A DNA stretch of 64,000 bases. It comes from Andreprevotia chitinilytica DSM 18519. Lineage in GTDB: Bacteria; Pseudomonadota; Gammaproteobacteria; Burkholderiales; Chitinibacteraceae. The notes under the pieces are model-generated. The model did no database searches, had not been told where the DNA came from, and was given only the letters and a program-made list of their open reading frames with translations. Position 1 is the first letter of the stretch. Each line of letters starts with the position of its first letter. A program made the position numbers and the translations under genes. Below are positions 1-8,439 of the stretch, in pieces. The stretch spans positions 289,934 to 353,933 of the forward strand of contig NZ_JONM01000001.1 in NCBI RefSeq assembly GCF_000711875.1. The letters are read 5' to 3'.

Positions 1-1351
1 TGGTTATGGCGCTGTCAGCATTAACGCGCAATGACGCATTTGTCGAAACATTGCCATAGAAGGCAGCGGAGCCATTGACCACGATTGAGCCGGAAGCAGT
101 ACTGGTGGTGCTGCCACCGACATATAGCGTGCCGTCAATTTTCAACGCGCCATTAATGCTTGCGTCACCAGTGACGATGAAAGTCAAAGGGGTGCTGGTT
201 GATGAGCCGCCACCCTCAATGGGAAACTGACCTGTTCCTGTTGGTACTTCGTTGTAGCCAAGCGCTTGATAGCCTTCGTTGGCACAAGCCAAGAATGGAT
301 ATGTTGCAACCGATATGTCTAGATTGCCATTGATCCAGATTACTGTTTTCTTTGGGCTCGCGGCATTCGCGGATGTAATTGCGGCACATAGATCGCTTCC
401 TGAAGCGGCTCCACCCGTACCTGCGCCTGTTGTTCCGCTAATTTGTAACGTTGTGCTCGCGGCCTGAACGGTGCTCATGCTTTGGCCAAATATGCTTTGG
501 AAGTAACTCGCCTGCGATGAACTGTGGGTACCGGTGTTGTATGCGCCACAGCTTCCGCCCGAAGCGCCAGTGCCTGGGCAATCCTTGACATCCAATGCCG
601 AGCCATCGCCGCTGATTACCCCATTGCTGACGCGGATGCCGCAGGTAATGACTTGTGGGGTTTGCTGATCGGTATAGCCGTGAATGCTGGATCCGTTGTA
701 TTCGGTGAGCGAGCCGTTGATATCCAAGGCACAAGCAGAGTTGCCGCCATTTGCGTTGATATCAATGCTGATGACTGCTTCGGCATATGCGGTAGAGGTG
801 GCCGTTTGCGTCGTTGGGCACACCGCATCAGCACAACCCCGACTGAAAATCCGTAGTTTCCCACCACCTAAATCTGTCAGATAAATTGTATAGCTCGAGA
901 TCTGGTTGGAGCCCGTTGGCTGTGTCAACGTCACTCCGGAAAAGCTATTGGCATTGTTGTTTGCCGGATTTAGCGTAGTGGAATTGGTGTTGGTGAAGTC
1001 ATGATAAAGGGCACCGGCAGTGCTATTCAGATATCCCCTGTTGTTAGGGGTGTTGTTGTAGGCGGTTTTCACGCCGGTATAGTTGCCCGCCACGCCTGTG
1101 AGGTAAAGAGTCCCCACGCCAGAATTGCCGTCGAAAATATCGGCAACAAATTGATCCAGACCCGACTGCGCGGCATTGAATGCAACGGCGCGTTTCAACT
1201 GATTGGTAGATGTTCTTTGCTCGATAAAGGTTGAACGGTTGCTATAGATGGCAAATACCGTCACCACGAGCAACATGACGATCGTCACAAATAATGTAGC
1301 AATTCCGGTTTGATTCGCGGGTGCCTGATGATAAGGAGGCCGAATGAACAT
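1..1351 (-). CDS. pilX: PilX-like type IV pilus minor pilin assembly protein (partial, runs off left edge)
   Basis: An uninterrupted minus-strand frame runs from an ATG at 1351 to the window edge (at least 450 residues). The N-terminus has a short polar stretch (NQTG), then a hydrophobic helix of about 20 residues (IATLFVTIVMLLVVTVFAIY) and a polar helix (SNRSTFIEQRTSTNQLKRA), which is the layout of PilX/PilW-type minor pilins but without the usual E5. The rest is Ser/Thr/Gly/Asn rich with several cysteines, as in exported pilus proteins. It follows pilW by 17 bp in the same operon. A GTG at 1372 is in frame and overlaps the pilW stop as GTGA, so the true start could be there; neither start has a good Shine-Dalgarno. 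PilX with PilV, PilW, FimT and PilE primes pilus assembly; the role here is inferred from family and context. Confidence 0.75.
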   Translation of the reverse strand, partial: MFIRPPYHQAPANQTGIATLFVTIVMLLVVTVFAIYSNRSTFIEQRTSTNQLKRAVAFNAAQSGLDQFVADIFDGNSGVGTLYLTGVAGNYTGVKTAYNNTPNNRGYLNSTAGALYHDFTNTNSTTLNPANNNANSFSGVTLTQPTGSNQISSYTIYLTDLGGGKLRIFSRGCADAVCPTTQTATSTAYAEAVISIDINANGGNSACALDINGSLTEYNGSSIHGYTDQQTPQVITCGIRVSNGVISGDGSALDVKDCPGTGASGGSCGAYNTGTHSSSQASYFQSIFGQSMSTVQAASTTLQISGTTGAGTGGAASGSDLCAAITSANAASPKKTVIWINGNLDISVATYPFLACANEGYQALGYNEVPTGTGQFPIEGGGSSTSTPLTFIVTGDASINGALKIDGTLYVGGSTTSTASGSIVVNGSAAFYGNVSTNASLRVNADSAIT

Positions 1352-1368
1352 GAGTGTGCGAGTTTTTT

Positions 1369-2268
1369 TCACAGTGCACTATCCAGCGCCTGCACGTTGA
1401 ATAGCGTGATGATTTGGTTGTAACTGGCTTTGATCTTGCTGTCTTTGGTCGATTGCCCCACCAGAGTGATGCTCAGCGCATTGCCCTGACGGCTAACGGT
1501 GCGATTTGCCGCAGCCGTATCGTCAGCCAGCTGAGTGGCGGTACCACTACTGTTCACTGTAGCCAATTGAAGCGAAGTGACGTTCACCGCCGTGACTTTG
1601 GCCTGCACAAAATTATTGCTGCTGGAAAAGCCGGCCAGCGTGACCAAGTCGCCCACCTGGAAGCCATCGGTCACAAAGGAGCCGGTCGTTCGGGTGATCA
1701 GGTTACTCGAGGCGACAGCCGCCAATTGGGCCGAACCGGTCGTCCACGGTGGCAGGAAGCTGATGTCGAAGCCGGTGATCTTGGCTATGCCATCGGTAGC
1801 TGTCGTGCTGCTGGGGCCGCTGGTTAGCGGCTGCCAAGTGCCATAGGTACTGGCTGTGTTGCAGGTTTTGTTGTTATTGGTGCTTGTGGTTACGCCTTGG
1901 GCCTTGAATTGGATTGAGCCGTTGTCGTCGAGCATGAATCCCAAGTCGTTTTTCTGCGAATCGTCAGCATTGTAGTAGCTGTATAAAACACAATCGTAAT
2001 TGCTGGAACCCGTACTTGACTGATTGCGCTTCAGATAAGCGGTTTTGACAGCGCTTTGATTAAGAAGCGAATAGCCGGCGCGACGCAATTCCCGTTGCAT
2101 CAAATCAGCGCTCTGGCGCAGCTCTTGTTGTACTTGGCTGTATAGCAGCAAGTCTCGCGATGATTTCATGTTGCTGAGAAAGAAGCTGCCTGCCGCGCCG
2201 AGGAGGAATATGCCGATTGCCATGGCGATCATCAATTCAACTAACGAAAAGCCAATTGATTTTTTCAT
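1369..2268 (-). CDS. pilW: PilW-like type IV minor pilin
   Basis: 299 residues. The start MKKSIG|FSLVELMIAMAIGIFLL is a class III prepilin leader: short basic leader, Gly before the PilD cleavage site, Phe+1 and Glu+5, then a hydrophobic helix. I chose the ATG at 2268 rather than an upstream start at 2310 because it places the leader at the right length and leaves 4 bp after the fimT stop. The body is rich in Ser, Thr and Asn, as is typical of secreted pilin domains; PilW-family proteins usually have about this length. It lies between fimT and pilX. A pilV gene, usually found between fimT and pilW, is absent here. It probably forms part of the minor pilin tip complex in the periplasm and inner membrane. 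Confidence 0.82.
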   Translation of the reverse strand: MKKSIGFSLVELMIAMAIGIFLLGAAGSFFLSNMKSSRDLLLYSQVQQELRQSADLMQRELRRAGYSLLNQSAVKTAYLKRNQSSTGSSNYDCVLYSYYNADDSQKNDLGFMLDDNGSIQFKAQGVTTSTNNNKTCNTASTYGTWQPLTSGPSSTTATDGIAKITGFDISFLPPWTTGSAQLAAVASSNLITRTTGSFVTDGFQVGDLVTLAGFSSSNNFVQAKVTAVNVTSLQLATVNSSGTATQLADDTAAANRTVSRQGNALSITLVGQSTKDSKIKASYNQIITLFNVQALDSAL

Positions 2269-2272
2269 CGGT

Positions 2273-2887
2273 TCAGCACGCAGTATTAAAAGATGGGACC
2301 GCCCCGACACCGCTAGGCGTGCAAATCGTCACTTTGCCCGTTGCCGATAAAACCAGATTCAGGACTTCACTATTTTTGCTGGTCAATTTCAATGTTTGGT
2401 AAGTGAAGGCTGTGCCATTTGTGCTATAGGGCATGGCACGGACCGGGTCAAAACCAATATTGGTGAACGTGCCGCTAGTGCCTGTTGTTCCACCTTGTGT
2501 CAAGGAAACGTCAATGCCGGTTGCCAAGGTAATCAGGTTCAGATCGGTTGCCGAAATGCGCTTGATTTCGCAATAATTGCTGGCTGATGTAGAGCTGACT
2601 GTGCAGTCGCAGGCGGTGGAGTTAGCGGTTAGCCCGTAGCATTGATTTGTTCCGGTTGATACAGTTAATAGCACCGGACGATTATTACGCGCTGCCTCGC
2701 TGCGCGCCATTTGCAGGTTTCGTTGCATTTCGGCAGCGATCCCTTTCAATTTGGCGCGTTGCACATAGCCGGACATGGCAGGTATTGCAATTGACCCGAC
2801 AATGCCAAGGATGGCAACAACGGTCATCATTTCGATCAAGGTCAAGCCTACTTGCTGCTTGAGTCCCAAGGAGATTCTTTTCATCAT
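2273..2887 (-). CDS. fimT: FimT/GspH-family minor pseudopilin
   Basis: 204 residues. The leader ends QQVG|LTLIEMMTVVAILGIVGSIAIPAM, with Glu at +5 of the mature protein and the standard pilin helix, followed by the GspH/FimT signature region (AEMQRNLQMARSEAARNNRPVLLTV). The C-terminal half has cysteines (TACDCTVSS, NYCEIK, VTICTP) that may form disulfides. It starts 35 bp after the pilE-like gene and ends 4 bp before pilW, so it is mid-operon. FimT proteins are minor pilins; some bind DNA during natural transformation, but nothing in this sequence alone proves DNA binding here. Start 2887 or the adjacent ATG at 2884. Confidence 0.85.
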   Translation of the reverse strand: MMKRISLGLKQQVGLTLIEMMTVVAILGIVGSIAIPAMSGYVQRAKLKGIAAEMQRNLQMARSEAARNNRPVLLTVSTGTNQCYGLTANSTACDCTVSSTSASNYCEIKRISATDLNLITLATGIDVSLTQGGTTGTSGTFTNIGFDPVRAMPYSTNGTAFTYQTLKLTSKNSEVLNLVLSATGKVTICTPSGVGAVPSFNTAC

Positions 2888-2922
2888 GATTTTGGGGCGA
2901 ATCCGGATAGGATTGATTGCAA

Positions 2923-3366
2923 TCAGCAGGTGCTGGCAACTTGGCTGATATTGGCGCCGCTCACCGTCGTGGTGATGCTGGTGCAGCCCGTGTCATTCGC
3001 TTGTGATTTTCCGGAAACTGCAGCGACGGTAATTACGTAGCCGGTGGCTGTATTGCTACCTATGACGACCGTATAGTATCCACCACCACCAAATGAATCA
3101 GTTGCCGTCGCCGCCGTCGTTGCGGTAGTCGTGCTGAGCAGGCTCAAGCCAGCACTGCTACTGGAAAAATCATTTGAATAGGTGGAATTAGTGGCCCGGA
3201 ATTTTTCTTGCGCCTGAATGATCTTGGCAACGACAGCCTTGAAATCACTTCTACGGCTTTTTCGAACGTAGTTTTGGAAGGCTGGAATGGCAATTGCGGC
3301 CAGAACGCCAATGATTGCCACGACAACCATTAGCTCCATTAAGGTAAAGCCCTTATTGTTTTTCAT
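2923..3366 (-). CDS. pilE: Type IV pilin (PilE-like)
   Basis: 147 residues, first gene of the operon. [49 protein letters not shown] is a textbook type IV pilin N-terminus with Gly-1, Phe+1, Glu+5. The C-terminus carries two cysteines (DTGCTS and VASTC at the end) that would form the D-loop disulfide. A Shine-Dalgarno (GAGAGGGA) precedes the ATG. In minor pilin operons of Betaproteobacteria and Pseudomonas the gene in this place is usually PilE, a minor pilin, not the major subunit; the short length agrees. It is exported, cleaved by PilD and assembled into the pilus. Confidence 0.85.
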   Translation of the reverse strand: MKNNKGFTLMELMVVVAIIGVLAAIAIPAFQNYVRKSRRSDFKAVVAKIIQAQEKFRATNSTYSNDFSSSSAGLSLLSTTTATTAATATDSFGGGGYYTVVIGSNTATGYVITVAAVSGKSQANDTGCTSITTTVSGANISQVASTC

Positions 3367-3469
3367 TTTTATATCCCTCTCGGCTCAAACCTTACTGTAT
3401 GGGTTCGGAGCTGACAATCGATTGATGGGAATGGGCTGCCGGGCGTACGGATGTGCCGATAAACGGCAG

Positions 3470-4447
3470 TTAGTACTTACGAATTGCGGCACGTTGCAGC
3501 CGATCGTGGACTGCGAGCCAAGCGGGCGTGCGGGGTGGGGTTTCGAGGAGGAGGAGGTCGAAGCGCTGGTCATGGTGACGTAGCGTTGCGTAAAGGGCTT
3601 GCGCATAGGCTTCCGGATCGGCGGGCAGGTAATGGACATATTGACCTGGCATAAGCGCATTTGTTTCGTTCGTCACGTCCCCGAGTAGTAGCAGTGCTGT
3701 TCGCTGGTTGGCGGCGGTGTGTTCTGCCGCAATTTCAAGCAGTTGCGCCCGCGCGCCGAGCCAGAGCGGGGTACGTGGCGCGTAGTGGCTGTCGAGCAGG
3801 CCGGAGGCGCGTATACCGGCTGTGCTGGCCTTTACGTGGTGCTCAAGTTCATATCCAAGCAAGCTTTCGATCACGTCGCGGGAGATGCCGCCGGGGCGGA
3901 GTAGTTTGGGTCTGCCATCCACGAGGCTCACGATGGTTGATTCGACACCAACTTGGCAGGGGCCGCCGTCGAGGACCAGCGGTAGGGCCGCGCCAAATTC
4001 CTCGCGGACGTGCTGTGCCGTTGTGGGGCTCACGTGACCAAACTGGTTGGCTGACGGCGCGGCCAGTCCGCCGCCAAATTGCAGCAGGAGTTCATGGGTG
4101 AGTGGGTGGGCGGGGGCACGCAAGCCGACGGTGTTTTGACCGCCGGTAACGGCGTCGGGAACATGTGCTTTGCGCTTGAGAATGAGGGTGAGTGGCCCCG
4201 GCCAGAATACTTCGGCCAGTTTCCAGGCATCGTCAGGGATGTCTTGTGCCCAATCGGAGAGCTGAGCACTACCGGCGATATGCACGATGACCGGGTGATC
4301 GGCTGGGCGGCCTTTTAGCGCGAATATTTTTGCGACCGCTTGCGGATTTGCGGCATCTGCGGCTAAGCCATAAACGGTTTCAGTGGGGATGCCGACGAGC
4401 TCGCCAGCGCGGAGCAGCGAGAGGGCGCGTTCGATCTGCGCGGTCAT
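3470..4447 (-). CDS. tsaC: L-threonylcarbamoyladenylate synthase, Sua5 type
   Basis: 325 residues. The N-terminal YrdC/Sua5 domain (about 1-200) shows IPTETVYGLAADA, FWPGPLTLIL, TVGLRAPAHP, APSANQFGHVSPTTAQHV and a conserved VESTIV motif; the following about 120 residues (SHYAPRTPLWL onward) form the separate Sua5 C-terminal domain, so this is the long Sua5 form, not the short TsaC form. It makes threonylcarbamoyl-AMP from threonine, bicarbonate and ATP for the t6A modification of ANN-decoding tRNAs, in the cytoplasm. ATG at 4447. It lies downstream of the crp-type gene but is separated from it by a terminator, so it has its own promoter. Confidence 0.93.
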   Translation of the reverse strand: MTAQIERALSLLRAGELVGIPTETVYGLAADAANPQAVAKIFALKGRPADHPVIVHIAGSAQLSDWAQDIPDDAWKLAEVFWPGPLTLILKRKAHVPDAVTGGQNTVGLRAPAHPLTHELLLQFGGGLAAPSANQFGHVSPTTAQHVREEFGAALPLVLDGGPCQVGVESTIVSLVDGRPKLLRPGGISRDVIESLLGYELEHHVKASTAGIRASGLLDSHYAPRTPLWLGARAQLLEIAAEHTAANQRTALLLLGDVTNETNALMPGQYVHYLPADPEAYAQALYATLRHHDQRFDLLLLETPPRTPAWLAVHDRLQRAAIRKY

Positions 4448-4550
4448 GACAAGGTAATGTGCTGATAAAACAGGAGTATAGCGTGACGGGCTGTTCGCTT
4501 GCTACGCTGGCCGGCGTTTGCTGCGGTGGGATAAGAGATCGGTTGGCGTA

Positions 4551-4579
4551 AAAAAACCGGCGGTTGAGCGCCGGTTTTT
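4551..4579 (-). terminator. Rho-independent terminator after the Crp-type gene
   Basis: Perfect 10-bp stem AAAACCGGCG / CGCCGGTTTT with a 6-nt loop, flanked by A-rich and T-rich runs so it works in both directions. It sits 17 bp past the stop of the Crp/Fnr gene. Confidence 0.9.
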
Positions 4580-4595
4580 CATGAGGTTCCGTGAT

Positions 4596-5264
4596 TTAGA
4601 AACGCTCGGGCAACTTTTGCAGAATGATGATCTGCTTGTTTTCCAGCTTGATATAACCGCCGAACACCAGTTCCTTGAGGATGCGGGCAATCATTTCACG
4701 CGAGGAGCCGACCCGGTCAGCAATCGCTTGCTGGGTGAGCGATTCGGCGATCATCCAGTGGTCTTCGTAATCAACCGCAATACTTTCGAACAATGCGCGA
4801 ACCCGGCCATAGACGTCGAGCAAAGCCAGGTTTTTCACTGTTGCGGATAGCTTGCGAACGATGCGTGCCAGATTGAGGATCAGTTTGTCCTTCAATTGTG
4901 GGTAGGCATCGAGCGCGGTACGGAAGTCGGCTTTGTTGAACATGAGGAAGGTGGAGTCTTCATCGACTTGCACCGACCAGCCGCGCGGTTCGTCGTCGAC
5001 CAGCGAGAGCTCGCCAAACACGTCGCCGGCTTCACCGATCAGGAATACGAATTCCTTGCCTTGATTGTCGCTGGCAAACGAGCGGGTACGACCTTCGACC
5101 AGCAAATACATGGCTTCGCCGGGATCACCTTCACGAAATAGAAAAGCACCCTTGGGCAGCTGGCGCTTGATGGCAGCTTCAAGCACGACGTCGAGGTCTT
5201 CAGCAGAGAAGTCGCCAAAAACGTCCAAGCCGGTCAGAAAAGATTTGATTGATTGAGTTTCCAT
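4596..5264 (-). CDS. Crp/Fnr-family transcriptional regulator
   Basis: 222 residues from the ATG at 5264, chosen because an AAAGGAT ribosome site precedes it and an upstream in-frame extension is basic low-complexity sequence. Cyclic-nucleotide-binding domain at about 10-130 (LPKGAFLFREGDPGEAMYLLVEGR, GDVFGELSLVDDEPRGWS) and a C-terminal winged helix-turn-helix at about 150-215 (LTQQAIADRVGSSREMIARILKEL). The GEL Glu of the phosphate-binding cassette is kept, and the Arg is present in PRG, but the Ser following it in E. coli CRP is Gly here, so cAMP dependence is uncertain. No Fnr-type cysteine cluster is visible. It is a DNA-binding regulator; its ligand and targets cannot be read from this window. 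Confidence 0.85.
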   Translation of the reverse strand: METQSIKSFLTGLDVFGDFSAEDLDVVLEAAIKRQLPKGAFLFREGDPGEAMYLLVEGRTRSFASDNQGKEFVFLIGEAGDVFGELSLVDDEPRGWSVQVDEDSTFLMFNKADFRTALDAYPQLKDKLILNLARIVRKLSATVKNLALLDVYGRVRALFESIAVDYEDHWMIAESLTQQAIADRVGSSREMIARILKELVFGGYIKLENKQIIILQKLPERF

Positions 5265-5292
5265 GCAGTCTCGATCCTTTGTATGTCGTTGG

Positions 5293-5688
5293 TTATTCTG
5301 ATTTGGCGGCGCTGGCTTTTTCAGTTTTCTTGGCCGATTTGGCTTCTTGGCTATTCTGGTCTGGCGCGCTGCCGTCTTCGGCAATGTTTGCCTGATTCTT
5401 GTTGATGAGTGAAATATCGGGTGGCGGAGGAACGATATCGAGTTTCTTCGCCAGCATGTATTCGTTCATTTCTTTCCAGCCGGAGAAAATATCCGCCTTG
5501 GAAATTTTCGGATTACGGCGATAACAGTCTTCCAGCGCCCGTCCGCTATGACGGCATGCGGCGCCAATGGCCTTGCCGTTCGCTTGCTGTTTGTTGAGGA
5601 CTTCCATGATCTGATCGCAGCCGGCAAGCGGTGCCGTCAGCAAAAGGGCAAACATACAGCGTGTTAGCAACAGGTTGAGGTTCAGCAT
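5293..5688 (-). CDS. Small predicted lipoprotein of unknown function
   Basis: 131 residues from ATG 5688. The N-terminus is a lipoprotein signal peptide: hydrophobic stretch CMFALLLTAPLAGC with lipobox LAGC, predicting lipidation and membrane anchoring. The mature part has two further cysteines spaced 10 apart (AACRHSGRALEDCYRR) that may form a disulfide, a DIFSGWKEMNEYM segment, a proline run (VPPPPD), and an acidic/lysine-rich low-complexity tail (SAKKTEKASAAKSE). An ATG at 5655 would give a shorter leader that still ends in the same lipobox. It is followed 28 bp later by the Crp/Fnr gene start on the same strand. I do not recognise a family; a similar-sized two-cysteine lipoprotein lies at 11754-12107. 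Confidence 0.6.
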   Translation of the reverse strand: MLNLNLLLTRCMFALLLTAPLAGCDQIMEVLNKQQANGKAIGAACRHSGRALEDCYRRNPKISKADIFSGWKEMNEYMLAKKLDIVPPPPDISLINKNQANIAEDGSAPDQNSQEAKSAKKTEKASAAKSE

Positions 5689-5737
5689 GGGCTGTATGAA
5701 GTTTGCATAAATTCGGGATAAGTTGATTGTAAGCGCA

Positions 5738-5772
5738 AAACGGGCTTGCCGTGCAATATGGCAAGCCCGTAT
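5738..5772 (-). terminator. Terminator after the Tim44-like gene
   Basis: Perfect 11-bp stem ACGGGCTTGCC / GGCAAGCCCGT with a 9-nt loop, followed on the minus strand by TTTT. It ends transcription of the gene at 5793-6701. Confidence 0.82.
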
Positions 5773-5792
5773 TTCGTCAATCATTCATCCAA

Positions 5793-6701
5793 TCAAGCCG
5801 ATTGCTGAATGCCTGCCAGTAACCAGCGCGGATCATCGGCACGCGGTTTGACGAAATGCCAGATTTCTTCGAACGGCATTGGCGCGGCGTTGAGTGCCTC
5901 ACTGACCCGGCCATAAAAACGCGCGCTGGCATAAAGTTGGCCGTTGTCATTGCCGGTATCTGCCAATTCAACCTGTAGCTCCGGGAATTCGGCCAAGTCG
6001 CGATTGACGGCAATCTCGCCCTTCAATTCGTTGAACAGTTCAGGCGTCAGGTATTTGCGCAGTTCTTCGAGTTGCTCGGGACTATTGAGCGCCTGCATAT
6101 GCAGAAAACTCGCACGGGCCTGACGCAGGAAGGCGGCTGTTTCGGTGCCATCCGGCAGACGACCCGATTGCGTCATTGCTGCAGGTGCGCTGACTGCGCC
6201 TTCGCCAATCCGGAACACGCGATCAGATTGTGGTTGCGGGGTGCTTTGCCAGTTGGCGGCGCTTGCAGCTGCACCAGCGGGCGCCGGCTGACCGTAGGCG
6301 CTTTGGGTGCGGCGACGCAGCAGCATGATGCCGCCGATAGTGAGTGCCCCCAACAACAACAGCCAGCCCCACGGGAAGCTGCTGGATTCAGATTGCGCGG
6401 CACCCGACGCATTCATCGATTTGCCGAGCATATAGCCGCCAGCTGCACCAACGGCTGCGCCGACTGCGGCGCCAGCCAGGGCCTTACCCATGCCGTTGCC
6501 GGCCGGTTGAGGCTGTTGCTGCGGTATTGGTTGTGCGGGGGCAACGGGTTGCTGGGGTGGTGCAGCGTTACGGGTGATGCTCCGTTGTTTACCTGCTGAG
6601 CCGCCGCCGCCAAGCCGTCTGGCTTCGGCAAGCGGGCTTAGTGCGAGCGATACGGTAATCAAGGCGGCGATCAGGCGTTGAGCAGAGCCAGCAGCGAACA
6701 T
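5793..6701 (-). CDS. Tim44-like domain membrane protein
   Basis: 302 residues from ATG 6701, which follows an AAAGGAA ribosome site. Signal-like segment (RLIAALITVSLALSPLAEA), then the Gly-rich RRLGGGGSAGKQRS patch typical of bacterial Tim44-like proteins, a Pro/Gln linker, a Gly/Ala helix (GAAVGAAVGAAGGYMLG), a transmembrane helix (FPWGWLLLLGALTIGGIMLL) followed by RRR, and a C-terminal Tim44/TolA-like domain from about 180 (FLRQARASFLHMQALNS... FNELKGEIAVNRDLAEFPELQVELAD... VSEALNAAPMPFEEIWHFVKP). The family is common in Proteobacteria; its bacterial role is not settled. Monocistronic with its own terminator. Confidence 0.8.
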   Translation of the reverse strand: MFAAGSAQRLIAALITVSLALSPLAEARRLGGGGSAGKQRSITRNAAPPQQPVAPAQPIPQQQPQPAGNGMGKALAGAAVGAAVGAAGGYMLGKSMNASGAAQSESSSFPWGWLLLLGALTIGGIMLLRRRTQSAYGQPAPAGAAASAANWQSTPQPQSDRVFRIGEGAVSAPAAMTQSGRLPDGTETAAFLRQARASFLHMQALNSPEQLEELRKYLTPELFNELKGEIAVNRDLAEFPELQVELADTGNDNGQLYASARFYGRVSEALNAAPMPFEEIWHFVKPRADDPRWLLAGIQQSA

Positions 6702-6800
6702 GCGGGGGTATTCCTTTGTAATGATGAGTTGCCCGCTTTTAGTGGGATCGCTGGTTCGGAAGTTCAACCTTGGTGGTTTTATTTCGCAACGGCCGCTTTT

Positions 6801-7157
6801 TCAGTTGCGTTGGCCACGTTCGATGGTGACGCCTACCCGACCGACCTCGTGCAGGATGCCGAGCTTGGTCACGGAGACCTTCACCCACGGCGCTTTAAAG
6901 TCTTCGAGCAGGATGTGGGCGATATGCTCAGCCAGCGCTTCCAGCAACTGGAAATGCTGTTCGGCCATGCTGGCACGCAAGGTATTGACGACGTGGTCGT
7001 AGTCGATGGTGTCGGTCAGGTTGTCTGACAGACAGGCGCGGGTTGACGGCAGGCCGATTTCCAGGTCGAGCTCGACCACTTGCAGGGCGACCCGCTCCCA
7101 TTCGTACCAGCCAATCAGGGTTTTGGCGCGAACGCCGTGCAGAAAAATGATGTCCAT
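6801..7157 (-). CDS. folB: Dihydroneopterin aldolase
   Basis: 118 residues from ATG 7157. MDIIFLHGVRAKTLIGWYEWER carries the FolB N-terminal signature, and DNLTDTIDYDHVVNTLR, FQLLEALAEHIAHILL and VKVSVTKLGIL match the rest of the tunnelling-fold enzyme, including the conserved Glu and Lys used in catalysis. It converts 7,8-dihydroneopterin to 6-hydroxymethyl-7,8-dihydropterin plus glycolaldehyde in folate synthesis. It is divergent from plsY, 82 bp away, a pairing common in Proteobacteria. Confidence 0.93.
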   Translation of the reverse strand: MDIIFLHGVRAKTLIGWYEWERVALQVVELDLEIGLPSTRACLSDNLTDTIDYDHVVNTLRASMAEQHFQLLEALAEHIAHILLEDFKAPWVKVSVTKLGILHEVGRVGVTIERGQRN

Positions 7158-7239
7158 ATGAATTGCGGACCTCGTGGTTTGTATGGCCACGGGTGCTTTG
7201 CCTTAGAATGCCGGACTGACTATTTTACGGGATTCGTGA

Positions 7240-7872
7240 ATGCCATCGCCATTCGCTGTGTTCATGCTCGCATTAGGGGCTTACCTGATCGGCTCGCTTT
7301 CGTTCGCGGTGATCGTCTCTCGCCTGATGGGGCTGGACGATCCGCGCAGCTATGGTTCAGGCAATCCAGGTGCCACCAACGTCTTGCGCAGCGGCAATAG
7401 AAAGGCGGCAGCGCTGACGCTTGCCGGTGATGCGCTCAAAGGTTGGCTGGCGGTGTTTCTTGCTCAACGGATTGCGGGTGCATACGGTTTGGGTGCCGAG
7501 GCGATCGCGGCTGCGGCACTGGCGGTCACATTGGGCCATATGTGGCCGGTGTTCTTCCGTTTTCAGGGCGGCAAGGGGGTGGCAACCGCAGCCGGTATTC
7601 TTCTGGCGCTGGATTGGCGGGTGGGCTTGGCGGTACTGGCGATCTGGTTGTTGATGGCCAAGGGTTTCAAGATTTCGTCACTGGCGGCATTGATTGCTGC
7701 CGTCGCATCGCCCTTGTTGACGGCTTATTTTATGCCGGGCGAGCGTCTGTACTTATATGTGGTGTTGGTGATTGCGGTGCTGTTGATTGCTCGGCATCAC
7801 CAGAATATTCGGGGTTTGTTTGTTGGCAAGGAGGGCAAGATTGGCGATCAAGCAGGGCCCGGCAAGCAATAA
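7240..7872 (+). CDS. plsY: Glycerol-3-phosphate acyltransferase PlsY
   Basis: 210 residues, integral membrane. Conserved loops are present: LIGSLSFAVIVSRLMGLDDPRSYGSGNPGATNVLRSGNRKAA (motif 1), GHMWPVFFRFQGGKGVATAAGIL (motif 2) and RHHQNIRGLFVGKEGKIG (motif 3). It moves acyl groups from acyl-phosphate to glycerol-3-phosphate, the first step of phospholipid synthesis (partner PlsX). Multiple hydrophobic helices span the length. It is followed by a strong bidirectional terminator. Confidence 0.94.
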   Translation: MPSPFAVFMLALGAYLIGSLSFAVIVSRLMGLDDPRSYGSGNPGATNVLRSGNRKAAALTLAGDALKGWLAVFLAQRIAGAYGLGAEAIAAAALAVTLGHMWPVFFRFQGGKGVATAAGILLALDWRVGLAVLAIWLLMAKGFKISSLAALIAAVASPLLTAYFMPGERLYLYVVLVIAVLLIARHHQNIRGLFVGKEGKIGDQAGPGKQ

Positions 7873-7883
7873 TTGCCCGGCGC

Positions 7884-7913
7884 AAAAAAGGCGATCAAAT
7901 GATCGCCTTTTTC
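7884..7913. terminator. Bidirectional terminator between plsY and smpB
   Basis: Stem GGCGATCA / TGATCGCC with a 2-nt loop, A6 on the left and T5 on the right, between two convergent genes. Confidence 0.92.
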
Positions 7914-7929
7914 AGTTTTGGCGCGTGGG

Positions 7930-8385
7930 TCAGGTGCGTTTGTTGTGATCCCGCGCCAATCGTTGCTTTTCACGCTGCCATTCGCGGTCTTTCTCGGCTT
8001 CACGTTTGTCGTGCTGCTTCTTGCCCTTGGCGAGGCCGATTTCCAGCTTGATCCGGCCACGGGTGAAGTGCATGTTGAGGGCGGCGACGGTATAACCGGC
8101 GCGGTCGACCTTGTTGGCCAGTTTTTCGATTTCGCGCGCATTGAGCAGCAGCTTTCGTACTCGGGTTGGATCGGGATAAACGTGAGTCGATGCGGTGGTG
8201 AGCGGCGAGATGTGTGCGCCCAGCAGGTAGAAGTCACCCTTCATATAAGTGACATACGATTCTTTCAGCTGCACGCGTCCGGCGCGGATCGATTTCACTT
8301 CCCAGCCTTCAAGCACGAGGCCGGCTTCAAAGCGGTCTTCAATAAAGAAATCGTGAAAAGCTTTGCGATTGTCGACAATGGTCAT
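7930..8385 (-). CDS. smpB: SsrA-binding protein SmpB
   Basis: 151 residues from ATG 8385, which matches the usual SmpB start ([25 protein letters not shown]). Conserved features: [80 protein letters not shown] and the basic tail [12 protein letters not shown] that folds in the ribosome A site. It binds tmRNA and delivers it to stalled ribosomes. The tmRNA gene itself is not in this window. Confidence 0.96.
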   Translation of the reverse strand: MTIVDNRKAFHDFFIEDRFEAGLVLEGWEVKSIRAGRVQLKESYVTYMKGDFYLLGAHISPLTTASTHVYPDPTRVRKLLLNAREIEKLANKVDRAGYTVAALNMHFTRGRIKLEIGLAKGKKQHDKREAEKDREWQREKQRLARDHNKRT

Positions 8386-8439
8386 TGGGGCGTTGCTTGA
8401 TAACAGGCAAAACGCGATTGTAACGGAGGCGTCAACAAC

